64,000 nt of DNA from Labrenzia sp. R4_2 (GCF_017743865.1 NZ_JAGHRJ010000006.1:248001-312000), one strand, 5' to 3'; shown: positions 36,556 to 46,416, numbered from the stretch's first letter. Notes: generated by a model from the letters alone, not told the origin. Made by a program: numbers and translations.

Positions 36556-37818
36556 TCAGTGAACCGGGCCTTCCGGCATCGGATAATTTCCGGTGATTTC
36601 CCAACCAAATGCGGTCATGCGTTCGGCGGCCATCTGGGTCACAGTACCTGTGATTAGAAAATCGACGCCTGTTGGCGGGAACGGCAACCGGTTCAAGCCT
36701 TCCTGCAGATCGGAAAACGTTTTGGCAGCCAGTTCTGTCCACGCAACTGTGTCATAGGGCATGACGATGGCCGCCATACCGTCGCGCCGCATCGCGACCA
36801 AGAGTCCACCAACGTCTTTGATCTGACCCAAGCCGGAAATCTTGCGGTGGTAGGTTTCCAAAAGCACGATCCGGCGCAGCTGGAAATAGGCAAGTCCCCT
36901 GTCTTTCACGCCAGCAGCATCTTCGGCAATCAGATCAAGCCCCTGAACGCTTGGCATCGTTGCCATCTGGTAGGCGATGATGGCTTTTTCCGAGGCCGTA
37001 TAGTGAGGGTTGTCATCGATGTTCATGATATTGCGTTCCGAAATACCTGCCTTTCGGAAGGTATCGAGCGTCCGCTCGCGCAGCTCGTTTGCGGTGCTGT
37101 CAACGATCACGTTCCGGAAGTCTTCCGCGGCGCGGGTGGCATTGACAAACACGCCGCCGGGAATGAGTGCCGTTATTGCAGTGACCGTCCAGCTCCCGGC
37201 AGATGTAACGCTCGCCGTCTCATCGAGCTTTGCAGACAGGGCTTTGTCGAACGTGTAAGGGTCGACACCGAGTTGAACGGCCAGCTCACGCCGCGCCTGC
37301 GCTTGTCCTGTGATGGACTTGGCAATATCAGCGGCCGACCCGCCCTGTCCGGTGACGGCAGATTCCACGCCCTTGCCCAGCCGGCTGAAAACCCGGCCTA
37401 CACCTGAAACGGTGCTTTTGGCCGTGCCGACCGGGTCCTGAATGGTGCTTTCGACAAACTCGACGGGTTTTTGTGCAGACTGTTTCAGGCCGTCCAGGAA
37501 GCTTGCGTCATTCTTCAGGCTTTCCAGCGCGACAAATGCCTTGATTTCCGACAACCGCATTTTCAAAAGCCCATCGCCATGGACCTTTTCGATGCCCTGG
37601 TCGGCTTGCAGCTCGTAATCATGCAGAAAACCCGTGCTCCTGACGGGCGGCAGCACGGCATATCCCGGACCAACCTCTTTCCCGTCGAGCAATTTGGCTG
37701 GGGCCACTTCGGGCGCGGTTTCATATTGGTCAGACAGGCTCAGAGCCGGTCCGGTGAGCAATCCGGCAAAGAGTGCGCACGCCGCCAATCGCTTGAATGC
37801 CAGACCCGAAACCATCAT
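36556..37818 (-). CDS. Exported protein of unknown function downstream of folC
   Basis: A 420-aa protein with a signal peptide (hydrophobic residues 2-26, 'LTGPALSLS'). I do not recognise the family. Residues about 30-75 hold 'GPGYAVLPPVRSTGFLHDYEL'. Residues 90-150 are Ser/Val/Gly-rich with 'DPVGTAKSTVSGVGRVFSRLGKGVESAV', amphipathic in character. The rest is helical and has two hydrophobic stretches, 'AITALIPGGVFVNA' and 'DFLITGTVTQMAA'. The start at 37818 follows GGAGG; an upstream TTG is rejected. It lies 36 bases after folC on the same strand, so it is probably co-transcribed with trpA-accD-folC. No folate-related role is suggested by the sequence. Confidence 0.65.
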   Translation of the reverse strand: MMVSGLAFKRLAACALFAGLLTGPALSLSDQYETAPEVAPAKLLDGKEVGPGYAVLPPVRSTGFLHDYELQADQGIEKVHGDGLLKMRLSEIKAFVALESLKNDASFLDGLKQSAQKPVEFVESTIQDPVGTAKSTVSGVGRVFSRLGKGVESAVTGQGGSAADIAKSITGQAQARRELAVQLGVDPYTFDKALSAKLDETASVTSAGSWTVTAITALIPGGVFVNATRAAEDFRNVIVDSTANELRERTLDTFRKAGISERNIMNIDDNPHYTASEKAIIAYQMATMPSVQGLDLIAEDAAGVKDRGLAYFQLRRIVLLETYHRKISGLGQIKDVGGLLVAMRRDGMAAIVMPYDTVAWTELAAKTFSDLQEGLNRLPFPPTGVDFLITGTVTQMAAERMTAFGWEITGNYPMPEGPVH

Positions 37819-37854
37819 CAACAAACCTCCAGACAACCTTTTTGAGGCGTGAGG

Positions 37855-39171
37855 TCAGTCCGGCGCCATCTTGTTCCGGGCCAGAGCCTCACCTGCCAAG
37901 TAAAGCGAACCGCAAATCAGTATGCGCGGCGGTTCGCCATCTTTTGCAGCACAAGCTGCCACATCGGCAAGGGCCGCGTCTAGGGATGGAAAAGGTGTCG
38001 CTTCAAGACCGGCACACCGGGCGAGATCTGCAAGGTCTTCCGGCGTGCGTGCCGTGTTGGTGGTTGCGATCGGCACCGTTCCGACATGACGGACAAGTCC
38101 GTCAAACGGCCGGAAAAAGCCGACAGGATCCTTCGTTGTCAGCATCCCGGCAACCAGATAGAGCGGCCGCGGTCCCCGCTCTTCCTGCTCTCCCATGAAT
38201 TGAGCAACAGTCACCCCAGCGCCCGGATTATGACCACCGTCGAGCCAGATTTCTGATCCCTTCGGGCACATGTCCACCAGCGGACCATGGGTGAGCGGTT
38301 GGAGACGCCCCGGCCAATTCACGGATTTCAATCCCGCATCAATGGAGGCGACATCGGGCAGAAGGTTAGCGGCTTTAAGAGCGGCCAGAGCAAGAGCGGA
38401 ATTGGCATACTGATGGCCGCCTCCGAGAATTGGCTGCGCGAGATCTAAAAGACCATCGTCGTCCTGATAGGCCATGCGGCCCTGATCCGGGTGCGCGACA
38501 AAATCCTGGCCACACACCTTAAGGGCTGCTCTGCATCGTGCAGCCTGGCGCTCGATAACCTTTTGGGCCGCAGGATCCTGTTCAGCGGATACTACCGGGC
38601 GATCGGGTTTGATAATGCCGGCCTTTTCGGCGGCAATGACGCTGAGGTCATCGCCCAGGAACTTCTCATGATCCATCGATATCGGCGTAATGACGGAAAC
38701 CAGCGGATCATCGATCACATTGGTGGCGTCCAGACGCCCGCCGAGGCCGACCTCCAGCAAGACGACATCTGCGGGATGTTCGGCAAACAACAGAAAAGCG
38801 GCCGCTGTTGTAATCTCGAAGAAGGTGATTTCCTCGCCGCCATTGGCCTCCTCACAGCGTTGCAGCGCATCGAAGAGCTCCGGGTCGGAGACGAATTTGC
38901 CGTCACTTCCGAGCCGGATGCGTTCGTTAAAGGAGACGAGATGGGGCGATGTATAGACGTGGCATCGTTTTCCGTAAGCCTCCAGAATTGCACGCAGGGT
39001 CGCGGTCACTGAACCTTTGCCATTTGTCCCGGCAATGTGAATGACCGGCGGCAAGCGCTTTTCAGGCGATCCAAGTGCTGCGAGCAAACGGTGCATGCGT
39101 CCGAGAGACAGATCGATCTCTTTCGGATGCAAGGCCAGAAGGCGGTCGAGAATTCTTGTGATTTGATCCAA
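37855..39171 (-). CDS. folC: Bifunctional dihydrofolate synthase/folylpolyglutamate synthase
   Basis: A 438-aa Mur-ligase-like enzyme that joins glutamate to dihydropteroate and extends folates. The ATP loop is 'HIAGTNGKGSVTATL', with the folate segment 'VYTSPHLVSFNERI' and the second ATP motif 'SVITPISMDHEKFLG'; the ligase Gly/His block is 'LDGGHNPGA'. The start is TTG at 39171, supported by GGAGGG a few bases upstream and by the conserved N-terminal helix. accD-folC linkage is typical of alphaproteobacteria. Confidence 0.94.
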   Translation of the reverse strand: MDQITRILDRLLALHPKEIDLSLGRMHRLLAALGSPEKRLPPVIHIAGTNGKGSVTATLRAILEAYGKRCHVYTSPHLVSFNERIRLGSDGKFVSDPELFDALQRCEEANGGEEITFFEITTAAAFLLFAEHPADVVLLEVGLGGRLDATNVIDDPLVSVITPISMDHEKFLGDDLSVIAAEKAGIIKPDRPVVSAEQDPAAQKVIERQAARCRAALKVCGQDFVAHPDQGRMAYQDDDGLLDLAQPILGGGHQYANSALALAALKAANLLPDVASIDAGLKSVNWPGRLQPLTHGPLVDMCPKGSEIWLDGGHNPGAGVTVAQFMGEQEERGPRPLYLVAGMLTTKDPVGFFRPFDGLVRHVGTVPIATTNTARTPEDLADLARCAGLEATPFPSLDAALADVAACAAKDGEPPRILICGSLYLAGEALARNKMAPD

Positions 39172-39310
39172 GGCGCCCTCCGGAGGGTCCCATGTGTGTC
39201 CATTGGCGGCTCTGCCCGCCTGTTGGAGATAGCGGGTCAGGAGGGTGCATGACCGCCCGGAACTGACTGACCTTGGTCGATTTCCGACATAAGCCAGTCA
39301 ACTCTGCTGG

Positions 39311-40276
39311 TTATTCAGCGACTTCAGGCTGTTTCTTCGGCTCTTGGGCGTCTGAAGTTGTCGCCTCTTCGGTCTCCGAAGCCTCTGCGGTCGAGGTCTC
39401 GTCGGCGATCATTGCCGGCAACTCGACTTCGCGTTTCATCAAGATCCCGCAGACCCGCGCAAGGGTGTCCTTCATTTCCTGACGCGGTACCACCATGTCG
39501 ACCATGCCATGATCGAGAAGGTACTCCGCTGTCTGGAAATCGTCCGGCAGCTTTTCGCGAACGGTTTGCTCGATCACGCGGCGGCCGGCAAAACCGATCA
39601 TCGCGCCAGGTTCCGCAATGTGCACATCGCCAAGCATCGCATAGGACGCGGAAACGCCGCCCGTCGTCGGATTGGTCAGGACAACGATATAGGGAAGCCC
39701 GGCTTCGCGAAGCATCTGGATGCCGACAGTGGTGCGCGGCATTTGCATCAAGGACAAAATGCCTTCCTGCATGCGTGCTCCGCCGGATGCGGTGAACATG
39801 ACAAAGGGTGTTTTGGCTTCCACGGCCTTCATCATGCCAGAAAGGATCGCTTCACCAACGGCCATGCCCAAGGACCCGCCGACAAAGTCGAAGTCCTGAA
39901 CGGCGGCGGTCATGTCCATGCCGTTGACCTTGCCCTGGGCAACATGGATCGCTTCTTCTTCGCCGGTCTTCGCCCGAGCGTCCTTCAGGCGGTCCGTGTA
40001 GCGTTTGCTATCGCGGAACTTCAAAGGATCGATGGTGACATCCGGGGCGTCGAGGCGGGTGTAATTGCCCTCGTCAAAAAGGGACTCGAGCCGCTTGCGT
40101 GCCGGCATCCGCATATGGTGGCCGGAGCTCGGGATGACCCAAAGGTTTGCTTCCAGATCGCGGTGAAATACCATTTCACCGGTCTCAGGGCATTTGATCC
40201 AGAGATTTTCCGGAACCTCGCGCTTCTTCCAAAGACCGCTGATCTTTGGGCGCACAATAGAGTTGATCCAGTTCAC
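39311..40276 (-). CDS. accD: Acetyl-CoA carboxylase, carboxyltransferase beta subunit
   Basis: A 321-aa crotonase-fold subunit that, with AccA, transfers CO2 from biotin carboxyl carrier to acetyl-CoA. Key blocks are 'DFNFVGGSLG'-like '[15 protein letters not shown]', '[10 protein letters not shown]' and '[16 protein letters not shown]'. Start is GTG at 40276, giving the family N-terminus [12 protein letters not shown]. Only the first of the four zinc-finger cysteines of E. coli AccD is kept (KCPET, then VIPSSG), as I recall from other alphaproteobacteria. The acidic, Thr/Glu-rich last 40 residues are variable. Confidence 0.94.
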   Translation of the reverse strand: MNWINSIVRPKISGLWKKREVPENLWIKCPETGEMVFHRDLEANLWVIPSSGHHMRMPARKRLESLFDEGNYTRLDAPDVTIDPLKFRDSKRYTDRLKDARAKTGEEEAIHVAQGKVNGMDMTAAVQDFDFVGGSLGMAVGEAILSGMMKAVEAKTPFVMFTASGGARMQEGILSLMQMPRTTVGIQMLREAGLPYIVVLTNPTTGGVSASYAMLGDVHIAEPGAMIGFAGRRVIEQTVREKLPDDFQTAEYLLDHGMVDMVVPRQEMKDTLARVCGILMKREVELPAMIADETSTAEASETEEATTSDAQEPKKQPEVAE

Positions 40277-40358
40277 GTCAAACGCGTCCGTCTACTCGAG
40301 TTACACAATAGCGGAGCGATATGTCCGCCGGAAAACGTACATTTTTAAGGCCTTACCT

Positions 40359-41192
40359 TTAAGCGGCCCGGGCCCGCGCGCAACCTGATGCAAGATCTGC
40401 GACCACGTCGGCAACGGCTTGCACGGTCTTGTCTGTTGCCTTGCCGTCAGCATCCAGGCTGTCCTTAACCGCATTCACTAGAACCGAACCGACGACGACA
40501 CCGTCAGCGTCCTTGCCGATGACGGCAGCCTGATCGGCCGTTTTCACGCCAAAACCGACGGCAACCGGCAGATCAGTATGACCCTTGATGCGGTTGACAG
40601 CCGCTGTCACACGGCCGGTATCGGCAATTTGCGCGCCGGTAATACCAGTCACGGAAACGTAATAGACGAAACCGGAGGTATTGGCCAGAACTGCCGGAAG
40701 TCGTTTGTCATCAGTGGTGGGGGTGGCGAGGCGAATGAAGTTCAAACCGGCTTCCAGGGCCGGAATGCAGAATTCATCGTCGGCTTCTGCCGGTACATCA
40801 ACGATGATGAAACCGTCTACGCCCGCTTCCTTGGCGACGTGAACGAATTTCTTCGGATCGCGTACGTAGATCGGGTTGAAGTAGCCCATCAGAATGATTG
40901 GCGTATCCTGATCCTGTTTGCGGAACGTCCGCACCATGTCCAATGTGTTGTCCATGGTGTGACCGGCGGCAAGTGCGCGCTGGTTGGCAAGCTGGATCGG
41001 AATGCCTTCTGCCATCGGATCGGAAAACGGCATGCCGAGTTCGATCACATCGGCTCCGGCTTCCGGAAGGGCATTGAGAATGGCTTGTGACGTTTCGAGA
41101 TCGGGATCGCCTGCGGTTATGAACGTGACCAGAGCCGGCCGGCCTGCGTCGGCACATGCCTTGAACCGTCGATCGATACGCGTTTCCGTCAT
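40359..41192 (-). CDS. trpA: Tryptophan synthase alpha chain
   Basis: A 277-aa (beta/alpha)8 subunit that cleaves indole-3-glycerol phosphate to indole. Catalytic Glu is in '[15 protein letters not shown]' together with the Asp, and the phosphate loop is 'VGFGVKT'. The ATG follows AGAGGA. Unlike most genomes it does not follow trpB directly: about 850 bases with two tiny genes and a terminator lie between, so it needs its own promoter (41248-41277). It is followed by accD and folC on the same strand. Confidence 0.95.
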   Translation of the reverse strand: MTETRIDRRFKACADAGRPALVTFITAGDPDLETSQAILNALPEAGADVIELGMPFSDPMAEGIPIQLANQRALAAGHTMDNTLDMVRTFRKQDQDTPIILMGYFNPIYVRDPKKFVHVAKEAGVDGFIIVDVPAEADDEFCIPALEAGLNFIRLATPTTDDKRLPAVLANTSGFVYYVSVTGITGAQIADTGRVTAAVNRIKGHTDLPVAVGFGVKTADQAAVIGKDADGVVVGSVLVNAVKDSLDADGKATDKTVQAVADVVADLASGCARARAA

Positions 41193-41247
41193 TCAGCTGT
41201 CCTCTTGCCACAGACGCAGGCTGTCACCGCCTGCCAATCATCAGAGC

Positions 41248-41277
41248 GATGTAGGGGAGCGGGCAAGGGGATGTCAA
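41248..41277 (-). promoter_or_regulatory. Predicted promoter for trpA-accD-folC
   Basis: On the minus strand TTGACA (41277-41272) and TACATC (41253-41248) are 18 bases apart, pointing at trpA with a leader of about 50 bases. It is a consensus -35 with a weak -10. Its presence fits the loss of read-through from trpB. Confidence 0.45.
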
Positions 41278-41353
41278 TCAAAGAACGGTTCTTTGCGGCC
41301 CCCTGAGGGCCTCGACGGTCTTTGATGCACCATATGAGGACAATTTGGCGCGC

Positions 41354-41524
41354 TTAGCGGCCGCCGAAGTACTTGTTGTAGAGGTGGTTTGCGATGTCGT
41401 TGCGCTCAACACCCATCCGGGACAGGCTTTCTGGCGACATTTGGCGCATGCGATTGTAGTCGGCGCTCATGCGTTGCGCTTGACCGATCTGGTCGAAAAA
41501 ATTGGAAACGGAACGAAAAGCCAT
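41354..41524 (-). CDS. Small DUF1127-like protein
   Basis: A 56-aa protein starting MAFRSVSNFFDQ. The last 30 residues ('MRQMSPESLSRMGVERNDIANHLY') follow the DUF1127/YjiS pattern, in which a short Arg-rich helix ends in 'L-x-x-I-G-I-x-R-x-x-I'. The start at 41524 has AAGGA upstream. A longer frame to 41620 lacks one. Small DUF1127 proteins in alphaproteobacteria are linked to RNA turnover and phosphate or carbon storage; that role is not shown here. It lies between trpB and trpA. Confidence 0.65.
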   Translation of the reverse strand: MAFRSVSNFFDQIGQAQRMSADYNRMRQMSPESLSRMGVERNDIANHLYNKYFGGR

Positions 41525-41772
41525 CGGAACATCCTTTGAGGTCTTCGAGAAGCTGAGTTTGTTTCTTCTAATGTAAACAATCGCATGGATGTGAGTAGCG
41601 CCGGTTTTGCATTGCAGCATTACCGAATTGGCGGACCTCGGCGATCAGACTTCTGTCGCCCAGGCCGCTATGCATCGCTTGCAGGTCAGCCCATCGTCAA
41701 ATCTTCGAATTGGAAATGTGCACTTGGTGCGCTTATATTCCCGTCATAGCCAAAAAACACAAGGAGCCAAAA

Positions 41773-41994
41773 ATGGCCCACTCCCTCTTTGAACCGGATC
41801 CAATGCCGTTTCATGAGAAACTTATGCGGCGTATGCGCGACCTCAGCGGCCATGTGCCAGCACGGATACCAAGGATCGCGGCCCGACTTACGGCGGCCGA
41901 TCCCGGTTTGGTACGCCAGGCCAAGCGTCTGGACGCGCGTAGACAACAGTTGCTGCTGGAAGCGGTTTTCGATGCAGAAACGCCCGCAAAATAA
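41773..41994 (+). CDS. Small hypothetical protein between trpB and trpA
   Basis: A 73-aa basic protein starting MAHSLFEPDPMPFHEKLMRR, with many Arg/Ala residues and no membrane segment. An AAGGAG ribosome site at 41761-41766 and a strong terminator just after the stop argue that it is real. It reads against the trp genes. The family is not recognised. Confidence 0.6.
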   Translation: MAHSLFEPDPMPFHEKLMRRMRDLSGHVPARIPRIAARLTAADPGLVRQAKRLDARRQQLLLEAVFDAETPAK

Positions 41995-41996
41995 AA

Positions 41997-42020
41997 GCCG
42001 CGCACCTTGGGGTGCGCGGC
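41997..42020. terminator. Bidirectional terminator between the small gene and trpB
   Basis: GCCGCGCACC (41997-42006) pairs perfectly with GGTGCGCGGC (42011-42020) around TTGG. AAAA lies before it and CTCTTTT after it. On the minus strand it should end the trpF-trpB transcript. Confidence 0.85.
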
Positions 42021-42046
42021 CTCTTTTCTAGCTGTTTTGTTGCAGC

Positions 42047-43261
42047 TTAAAGGTCGAAACCAAGCATCTCGCCGACTGCGAAAACATCCTTGTCGCCGCG
42101 GCCGCACAGGTTCATGACAATGATCTGATCTTTGTCCATCTGCGGAGCCATCTTTGCGACCTGTGCCAGGGCATGAGCGGGTTCCAGCGCTGGGATAATA
42201 CCTTCGACCCGTGTCAGCATCTGGAAAGCGGCCAAGGCTTCATCATCCATGATCGGGATGTATTCGGCACGGCCGATTTCTTTCAGCCAGGAGTGCTCGG
42301 GACCGATCCCGGGGTAATCGAGACCAGCAGAAATCGAGTGACCTTCGAGGATCTGGCCGTCGTCATCCTGCATCAGATACGTACGGTTTCCGTGAAGGAC
42401 ACCCGGCTTGCCGGCATTCAAGGAAGCGCAGTGCTCTTCACCGGTCAGGCCACGGCCACCAGCTTCAACGCCCACTATCTTCACGTCCTTGTCGTCCAGG
42501 AATGGATGGAACAGGCCGATCGCATTGGAACCGCCGCCAACGGCAGCCACGAGGACGTCCGGAAGACGGCCTTCGGCTTCGAGCATCTGTTCGCGCAGTT
42601 CCTTTCCGATCACGGACTGGAAGTCGCGCACCAATTCCGGATACGGGTGCGGTCCAGCGGCAGTCCCGATCAGGTAATAGGTATCGTCAACATTGGTGAC
42701 CCAGTCTCGGAGCGCCTCGTTCATGGCGTCCTTAAGCGTGCCGGCGCCAGCCGTGACCGGGACGATTTCCGCGCCCAAAAGCTTCATCCGGAACACGTTC
42801 GGCTTTTGCCGTTCAACGTCGGTCGCACCCATGTATACAACACAGGGCAGGCCAAAACGGGCACAAACGGTTGCAGTTGCAACGCCGTGCTGCCCGGCAC
42901 CGGTTTCTGCGATGATCCGGGTCTTGCCCATGCGCTTGGCAAGCAGGATCTGGCCCAGGCAGTTGTTGATCTTGTGGGAGCCGGTGTGGTTCAGCTCATC
43001 CCGCTTGAAATAGATCTTCGCGCCGCCCAGTTCCTCGGTCAGCCGCTCTGCAAAATACAGAGGAGACGGCCGGCCGGTGTAATGGGTGTTGAGGCTTTTG
43101 ACTTCGGCCAGAAAGTCCGGATCGTTCTTGGCAGCTTTGTAGTGCTCTTCCAGATCCAGGATCAGCGGCATCAGGGTCTCGGCGACATACCGGCCACCAA
43201 AAATGCCGAAATGCCCGCGATCGTCCGGACCAGTCCGGATGCTGTTCGCCATATCGTTCAC
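42047..43261 (-). CDS. trpB: Tryptophan synthase beta chain
   Basis: A 404-aa PLP enzyme that condenses indole with serine. The PLP Lys97 is in '[10 protein letters not shown]'. 'GAGQHG', 'GGGSNA' and 'GRGDKD' are the other cofactor contacts. The start is GTG at 43261 with AAGGAG seven bases upstream; ATG 43252 is farther from it. It follows trpF by four bases. A strong terminator follows the stop, so trpA is transcribed apart. Confidence 0.96.
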   Translation of the reverse strand: MNDMANSIRTGPDDRGHFGIFGGRYVAETLMPLILDLEEHYKAAKNDPDFLAEVKSLNTHYTGRPSPLYFAERLTEELGGAKIYFKRDELNHTGSHKINNCLGQILLAKRMGKTRIIAETGAGQHGVATATVCARFGLPCVVYMGATDVERQKPNVFRMKLLGAEIVPVTAGAGTLKDAMNEALRDWVTNVDDTYYLIGTAAGPHPYPELVRDFQSVIGKELREQMLEAEGRLPDVLVAAVGGGSNAIGLFHPFLDDKDVKIVGVEAGGRGLTGEEHCASLNAGKPGVLHGNRTYLMQDDDGQILEGHSISAGLDYPGIGPEHSWLKEIGRAEYIPIMDDEALAAFQMLTRVEGIIPALEPAHALAQVAKMAPQMDKDQIIVMNLCGRGDKDVFAVGEMLGFDL

Positions 43262-43265
43262 GCGT

Positions 43266-43931
43266 TTACTCCTTAACCGCTTCCGCCTGAATGTCCTTTA
43301 CCTTCGCCAGGAAGGATCGGATCAATGCCGGGTCCTTGACGCCGCGTTCGCGTTCGACACCGGACGACAGGTCGATTTCCTTTGCTCCGCTCAGGCGGAT
43401 TGCCTCGGCAACGTTGTCCAAATTCAATCCACCCGAAAGCATGAACGGCTTCTTCAGGTCAAGATCTTTCAAAAGTGTCCAGTCAAACGAAACACCATTG
43501 CCACCCGGGATATTTGATCCCGCCGGCGGTTTGGCGTCGAAAAGGATCCGGTCAGCTACAATAGAGTAGTAAAGCGCCTGTTCCAGATCCGATTTATCGG
43601 AAACGGAGATCGCTTTCATGATCTTCTTGCCATGCATCACCTTGGCGGCTGCCAGGGATTCCGGGGCTTCGCTGCCGTGAAACTGGAAATAGTCCGGCGC
43701 GACCAGCTCGTTGATCCGCGACAATCCGTCCAGATCCATATTGACTGTAAGGGCGACGATGTCGGCTTTGCCGCGCGCCATATCCGCCAGCTTGCAGGCA
43801 TCTGACAGGTTTACATGGCGCGGGCTTTTGGGAAAGAACACCAGCCCGACCATATCTGCGCCCGCATCAAGGGCCGCCTGCATGGTGTCTTCGGTCGATA
43901 GACCGCAGATTTTTACTTTGATATCCGACAT
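43266..43931 (-). CDS. trpF: Phosphoribosylanthranilate isomerase
   Basis: A 221-aa TIM barrel for tryptophan step 3. The catalytic Cys is in '[12 protein letters not shown]' and the Asp in '[17 protein letters not shown]'. '[12 protein letters not shown]' and '[14 protein letters not shown]' bind phosphate. It is free-standing, not fused to trpC. It couples closely to trpB; a small DUF2798 gene lies 56 bases upstream on the same strand. Confidence 0.95.
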   Translation of the reverse strand: MSDIKVKICGLSTEDTMQAALDAGADMVGLVFFPKSPRHVNLSDACKLADMARGKADIVALTVNMDLDGLSRINELVAPDYFQFHGSEAPESLAAAKVMHGKKIMKAISVSDKSDLEQALYYSIVADRILFDAKPPAGSNIPGGNGVSFDWTLLKDLDLKKPFMLSGGLNLDNVAEAIRLSGAKEIDLSSGVERERGVKDPALIRSFLAKVKDIQAEAVKE

Positions 43932-43987
43932 GGCTTCGAGGTATCGCCGCTGCGGAAGGGTTTGTCAAAAGGAGATGGCTTCCCCTG

Positions 43988-44218
43988 TCATTCTTCCGGT
44001 TGTTTTACCAGTTTCGCGACGATTTTGCGCACGATCGGCGCGAGAACGAGGACAGCAGGAAACGCGACTGCCCAGGCAAACAGCCAGGACTCAATCCAGA
44101 AACTGAAAAACTCTGCATGGGGGCCAACCGCTCGGAACGTCGCGATGCCGGATACAAGGAACGACATGGACCCGGACAGCATGGCGCCGAAAAGGTAAGG
44201 AGCAAATTTTGGATGCAT
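43988..44218 (-). CDS. DUF2798 small membrane protein
   Basis: A 76-aa protein with two membrane helices: about residues 6-26 ('LFGAMLSGSMSFLVSGIAT') and 42-64 ('WLFAWAVAFPAVLVLAPIV'), ending in a Lys-rich tail. This matches DUF2798. Start 44218 is chosen since the first helix follows at once; a frame to 44284 adds a hydrophilic stretch. It lies between the moeB-like gene and trpF. Function unknown. Confidence 0.75.
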   Translation of the reverse strand: MHPKFAPYLFGAMLSGSMSFLVSGIATFRAVGPHAEFFSFWIESWLFAWAVAFPAVLVLAPIVRKIVAKLVKQPEE

Positions 44219-44301
44219 GGGTGGGTCCGGATCCTTGGAATGAATGCTTACTACGTGACAAAGAGCCTGATCGGCGCTGATCAAGTGGATGGCAGGTGGA
44301 A

Positions 44302-45111
44302 TTATCCCTCTTCCAGCAACTCGGCCCAGGTTTTCGGGTTGTCACCATTGAGCGGGTTTTTGGGCGAGCGTTTGTAGCGGATGGTTTCCATCCGGAAGGC
44401 CTTCGCATCAAACATCATCAGCCGGCCAGTGAGCCCCTCGCCTGTGCCGGTGAGTTCTTTCAACACTTCCATGGCCTGCATGGTGCCGAGAATTCCGGTT
44501 AGTGCGCCAAGAACACCCGCCTGTTCGCAAGTCGGCAACAATCCGGCCCGGGGCTTTTGCGGGAAGAGGCAGCGATAGGTCGGATTGGGAGTACCATCTT
44601 CTCCATTCTCGAAGGGCCGCAAGGTGGTGATGGAGCCATCAAATTGACCGACAGCCGCCGTCACCAGCGGTTTCTTGGCAAAAAAACAGGCGTCCGACAC
44701 CAAATAGCGCGTGTCGAAATTGTCTGACCCATCGACCACCAGATCAAAGGCGGAAATCAGCTGCAAAGCATTTTGACCGGTGATCCGGAACGGAAACGGC
44801 TTCACCTCGACATTCGGATTGAGCCTTGCAATTGCTTCGGCAGCGCTCGCGACCTTTGGCTCGCCCAGTTGGTTGGTGTCGTGGATCACCTGCCGCTGCA
44901 GGTTGGACAGCGAGACGGCGTCATGGTCCACGATGCCAAGCGTCCCGACGCCAGCGGCGGCCAGGTATTGCAAGACCGGCGCGCCCAACCCTCCGGCACC
45001 AATCACCAGAACCTTCGAGGCTTTCAGTTTCTGTTGCCCGGCTCCGCCGATGTCCTGAAGGACAATATGGCGGGCGTAGCGTTCCAGTTCAGCGGGCGAC
45101 AATGACTGCAT
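44302..45111 (-). CDS. MoeB/ThiF family adenylyltransferase lacking most zinc cysteines
   Basis: A 269-aa E1-like enzyme that would adenylate the C-terminus of MoaD, ThiS or a similar sulphur carrier. The ATP loop is 'VLVIGAGGLGAPVLQYLAAAG', with 'SNLQRQVIH' and catalytic Asp in 'DGSDNFDTRYL'. In E. coli MoeB two CxxC pairs bind zinc. Here the first is 'TYRC' (one Cys) and the C-terminal pair is absent. 'LLPTCEQAGVLG' keeps the crossover-loop Cys. No sulphur carrier gene is adjacent, so the partner is unknown. It lies between hrcA and DUF2798. Confidence 0.88.
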   Translation of the reverse strand: MQSLSPAELERYARHIVLQDIGGAGQQKLKASKVLVIGAGGLGAPVLQYLAAAGVGTLGIVDHDAVSLSNLQRQVIHDTNQLGEPKVASAAEAIARLNPNVEVKPFPFRITGQNALQLISAFDLVVDGSDNFDTRYLVSDACFFAKKPLVTAAVGQFDGSITTLRPFENGEDGTPNPTYRCLFPQKPRAGLLPTCEQAGVLGALTGILGTMQAMEVLKELTGTGEGLTGRLMMFDAKAFRMETIRYKRSPKNPLNGDNPKTWAELLEEG

Positions 45112-45176
45112 ATTGAGGAGGCCTGTCCAGAGATTTCATTGCTTAGATGGGGGCAAATAATGGTTTCGATCAAGCG

Positions 45177-46247
45177 TTAGCCCAAAATCCGGCTGACCAG
45201 CCGCGCGGTGTAGTCGACCATCGGAATGACTCTCGAATAATTCAGCCGGGTGGGCCCAATGACGCCGAGTGCGCCGACGATCCGCTGGTTGCTGTCCCGG
45301 TAGGGCGAGACAACCAGGGAAGATCCGGACAAGGAAAAGAGATTGTTCTCTGAGCCTATGAATATCCGGACACCTTCGCCTTTTTCGGCCAGACCCAGGA
45401 GTTGTATGAGGTCCTTCTTGTTCTCCAGATCGTCGAACAACAGCTTGATCCGCTCCAGATCCTCCGCGGCATCCAGGTCGGATAACAGATTGGACCGGCC
45501 GCGGACAATCAGCGTACCGGGATCTGCAACACCGTCTTCCCCGGTCCAGACGGCGAGGCCGGCATCAATGACCTTCTGACTGAGTTGATCCAGTTCTGCC
45601 TGATCCGCCGCGCGCACTTTTTCAAGCTCTGATCGGATCTCGCTGATCGTGCGTCCCTGGATCATGGAATTGAGGTAATTCGAGGCCTCGACCAGCGCGG
45701 AGGACGGCAGATTTGGCGGCAGTTCAACGACCCTGTTTTCGACCGATCCATCTTCCCCGACCAGAATGGCGAGGGCCTTTAGCGGTTCGATGCGGACAAA
45801 CTCAATGTGTTTCAGCCGCATGTCGGACTTGTGGGTCAGAACCACTCCGGCACCCATCGACAGGCCAGACAGCATCTGGCTCGCCTCTGTCAGAACCTGT
45901 TCCGCGGAATTGGCCTGTTGTGAGGCCTTGACCTGAACATCGATCTGGCGGCGTTCGTCCTGGGTCAAATCGCCGACCTCAAGAAGCGCATCAACAAAAA
46001 ACCTGAGGCCCATTTCTGTTGGAAGGCGTCCGGCGCTGGTATGCGGCGAATGCAGGAGGCCCATGTGCTCAAGATCCGACATCACATTGCGGATCGAGGC
46101 TGGCGATAGCGATATGTTGGGATTGCGCGAGATGTTGCGCGAGCCGACGGGCTCTCCGGTATCAAGATAGGATTCCACGATCGAGCGGAAGATTTCCCGG
46201 GATCTTCTGTCGAGGTCGCTGAGGCTCAAGGTGTTTGTCTCCGTCAC
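45177..46247 (-). CDS. hrcA: Heat-inducible transcription repressor HrcA
   Basis: A repressor of about 356 aa for groESL and related heat-shock genes, acting at CIRCE sites. The N-terminal winged helix has '[29 protein letters not shown]', and '[18 protein letters not shown]' is the recognition segment. The GAF-like core and '[19 protein letters not shown]' end follow. The start is uncertain: GTG 46247 gives a natural N-terminus, TTG 46229 has the better GGAG site, and TTG 46286 is unlikely. It faces rph, as usual in this class. grpE, the common downstream partner, is replaced by the moeB-like gene. No CIRCE element was seen in the window. Confidence 0.92.
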   Translation of the reverse strand: MTETNTLSLSDLDRRSREIFRSIVESYLDTGEPVGSRNISRNPNISLSPASIRNVMSDLEHMGLLHSPHTSAGRLPTEMGLRFFVDALLEVGDLTQDERRQIDVQVKASQQANSAEQVLTEASQMLSGLSMGAGVVLTHKSDMRLKHIEFVRIEPLKALAILVGEDGSVENRVVELPPNLPSSALVEASNYLNSMIQGRTISEIRSELEKVRAADQAELDQLSQKVIDAGLAVWTGEDGVADPGTLIVRGRSNLLSDLDAAEDLERIKLLFDDLENKKDLIQLLGLAEKGEGVRIFIGSENNLFSLSGSSLVVSPYRDSNQRIVGALGVIGPTRLNYSRVIPMVDYTARLVSRILG

Positions 46248-46416
46248 GGTCACCAAAAACGCGTTGATCCAACGCTCATTCCTCAAGATATAGGCGCAAA
46301 ACGGTCCAATGGTGAAGCTTGGCCTTTACGGCGCCGGGAAATGGGGTCTAAAAGGCCGTGAACAAACGGGGTGAACCTTTGGGTTTTGCCTTGATTACGG
46401 GCTGAAAGGGAGAGCC

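Noticed and set aside
42173..43276. A 367-codon plus-strand frame opposite trpB
   Set aside because: trpB is certain; the antisense frame has no ribosome site or family match.
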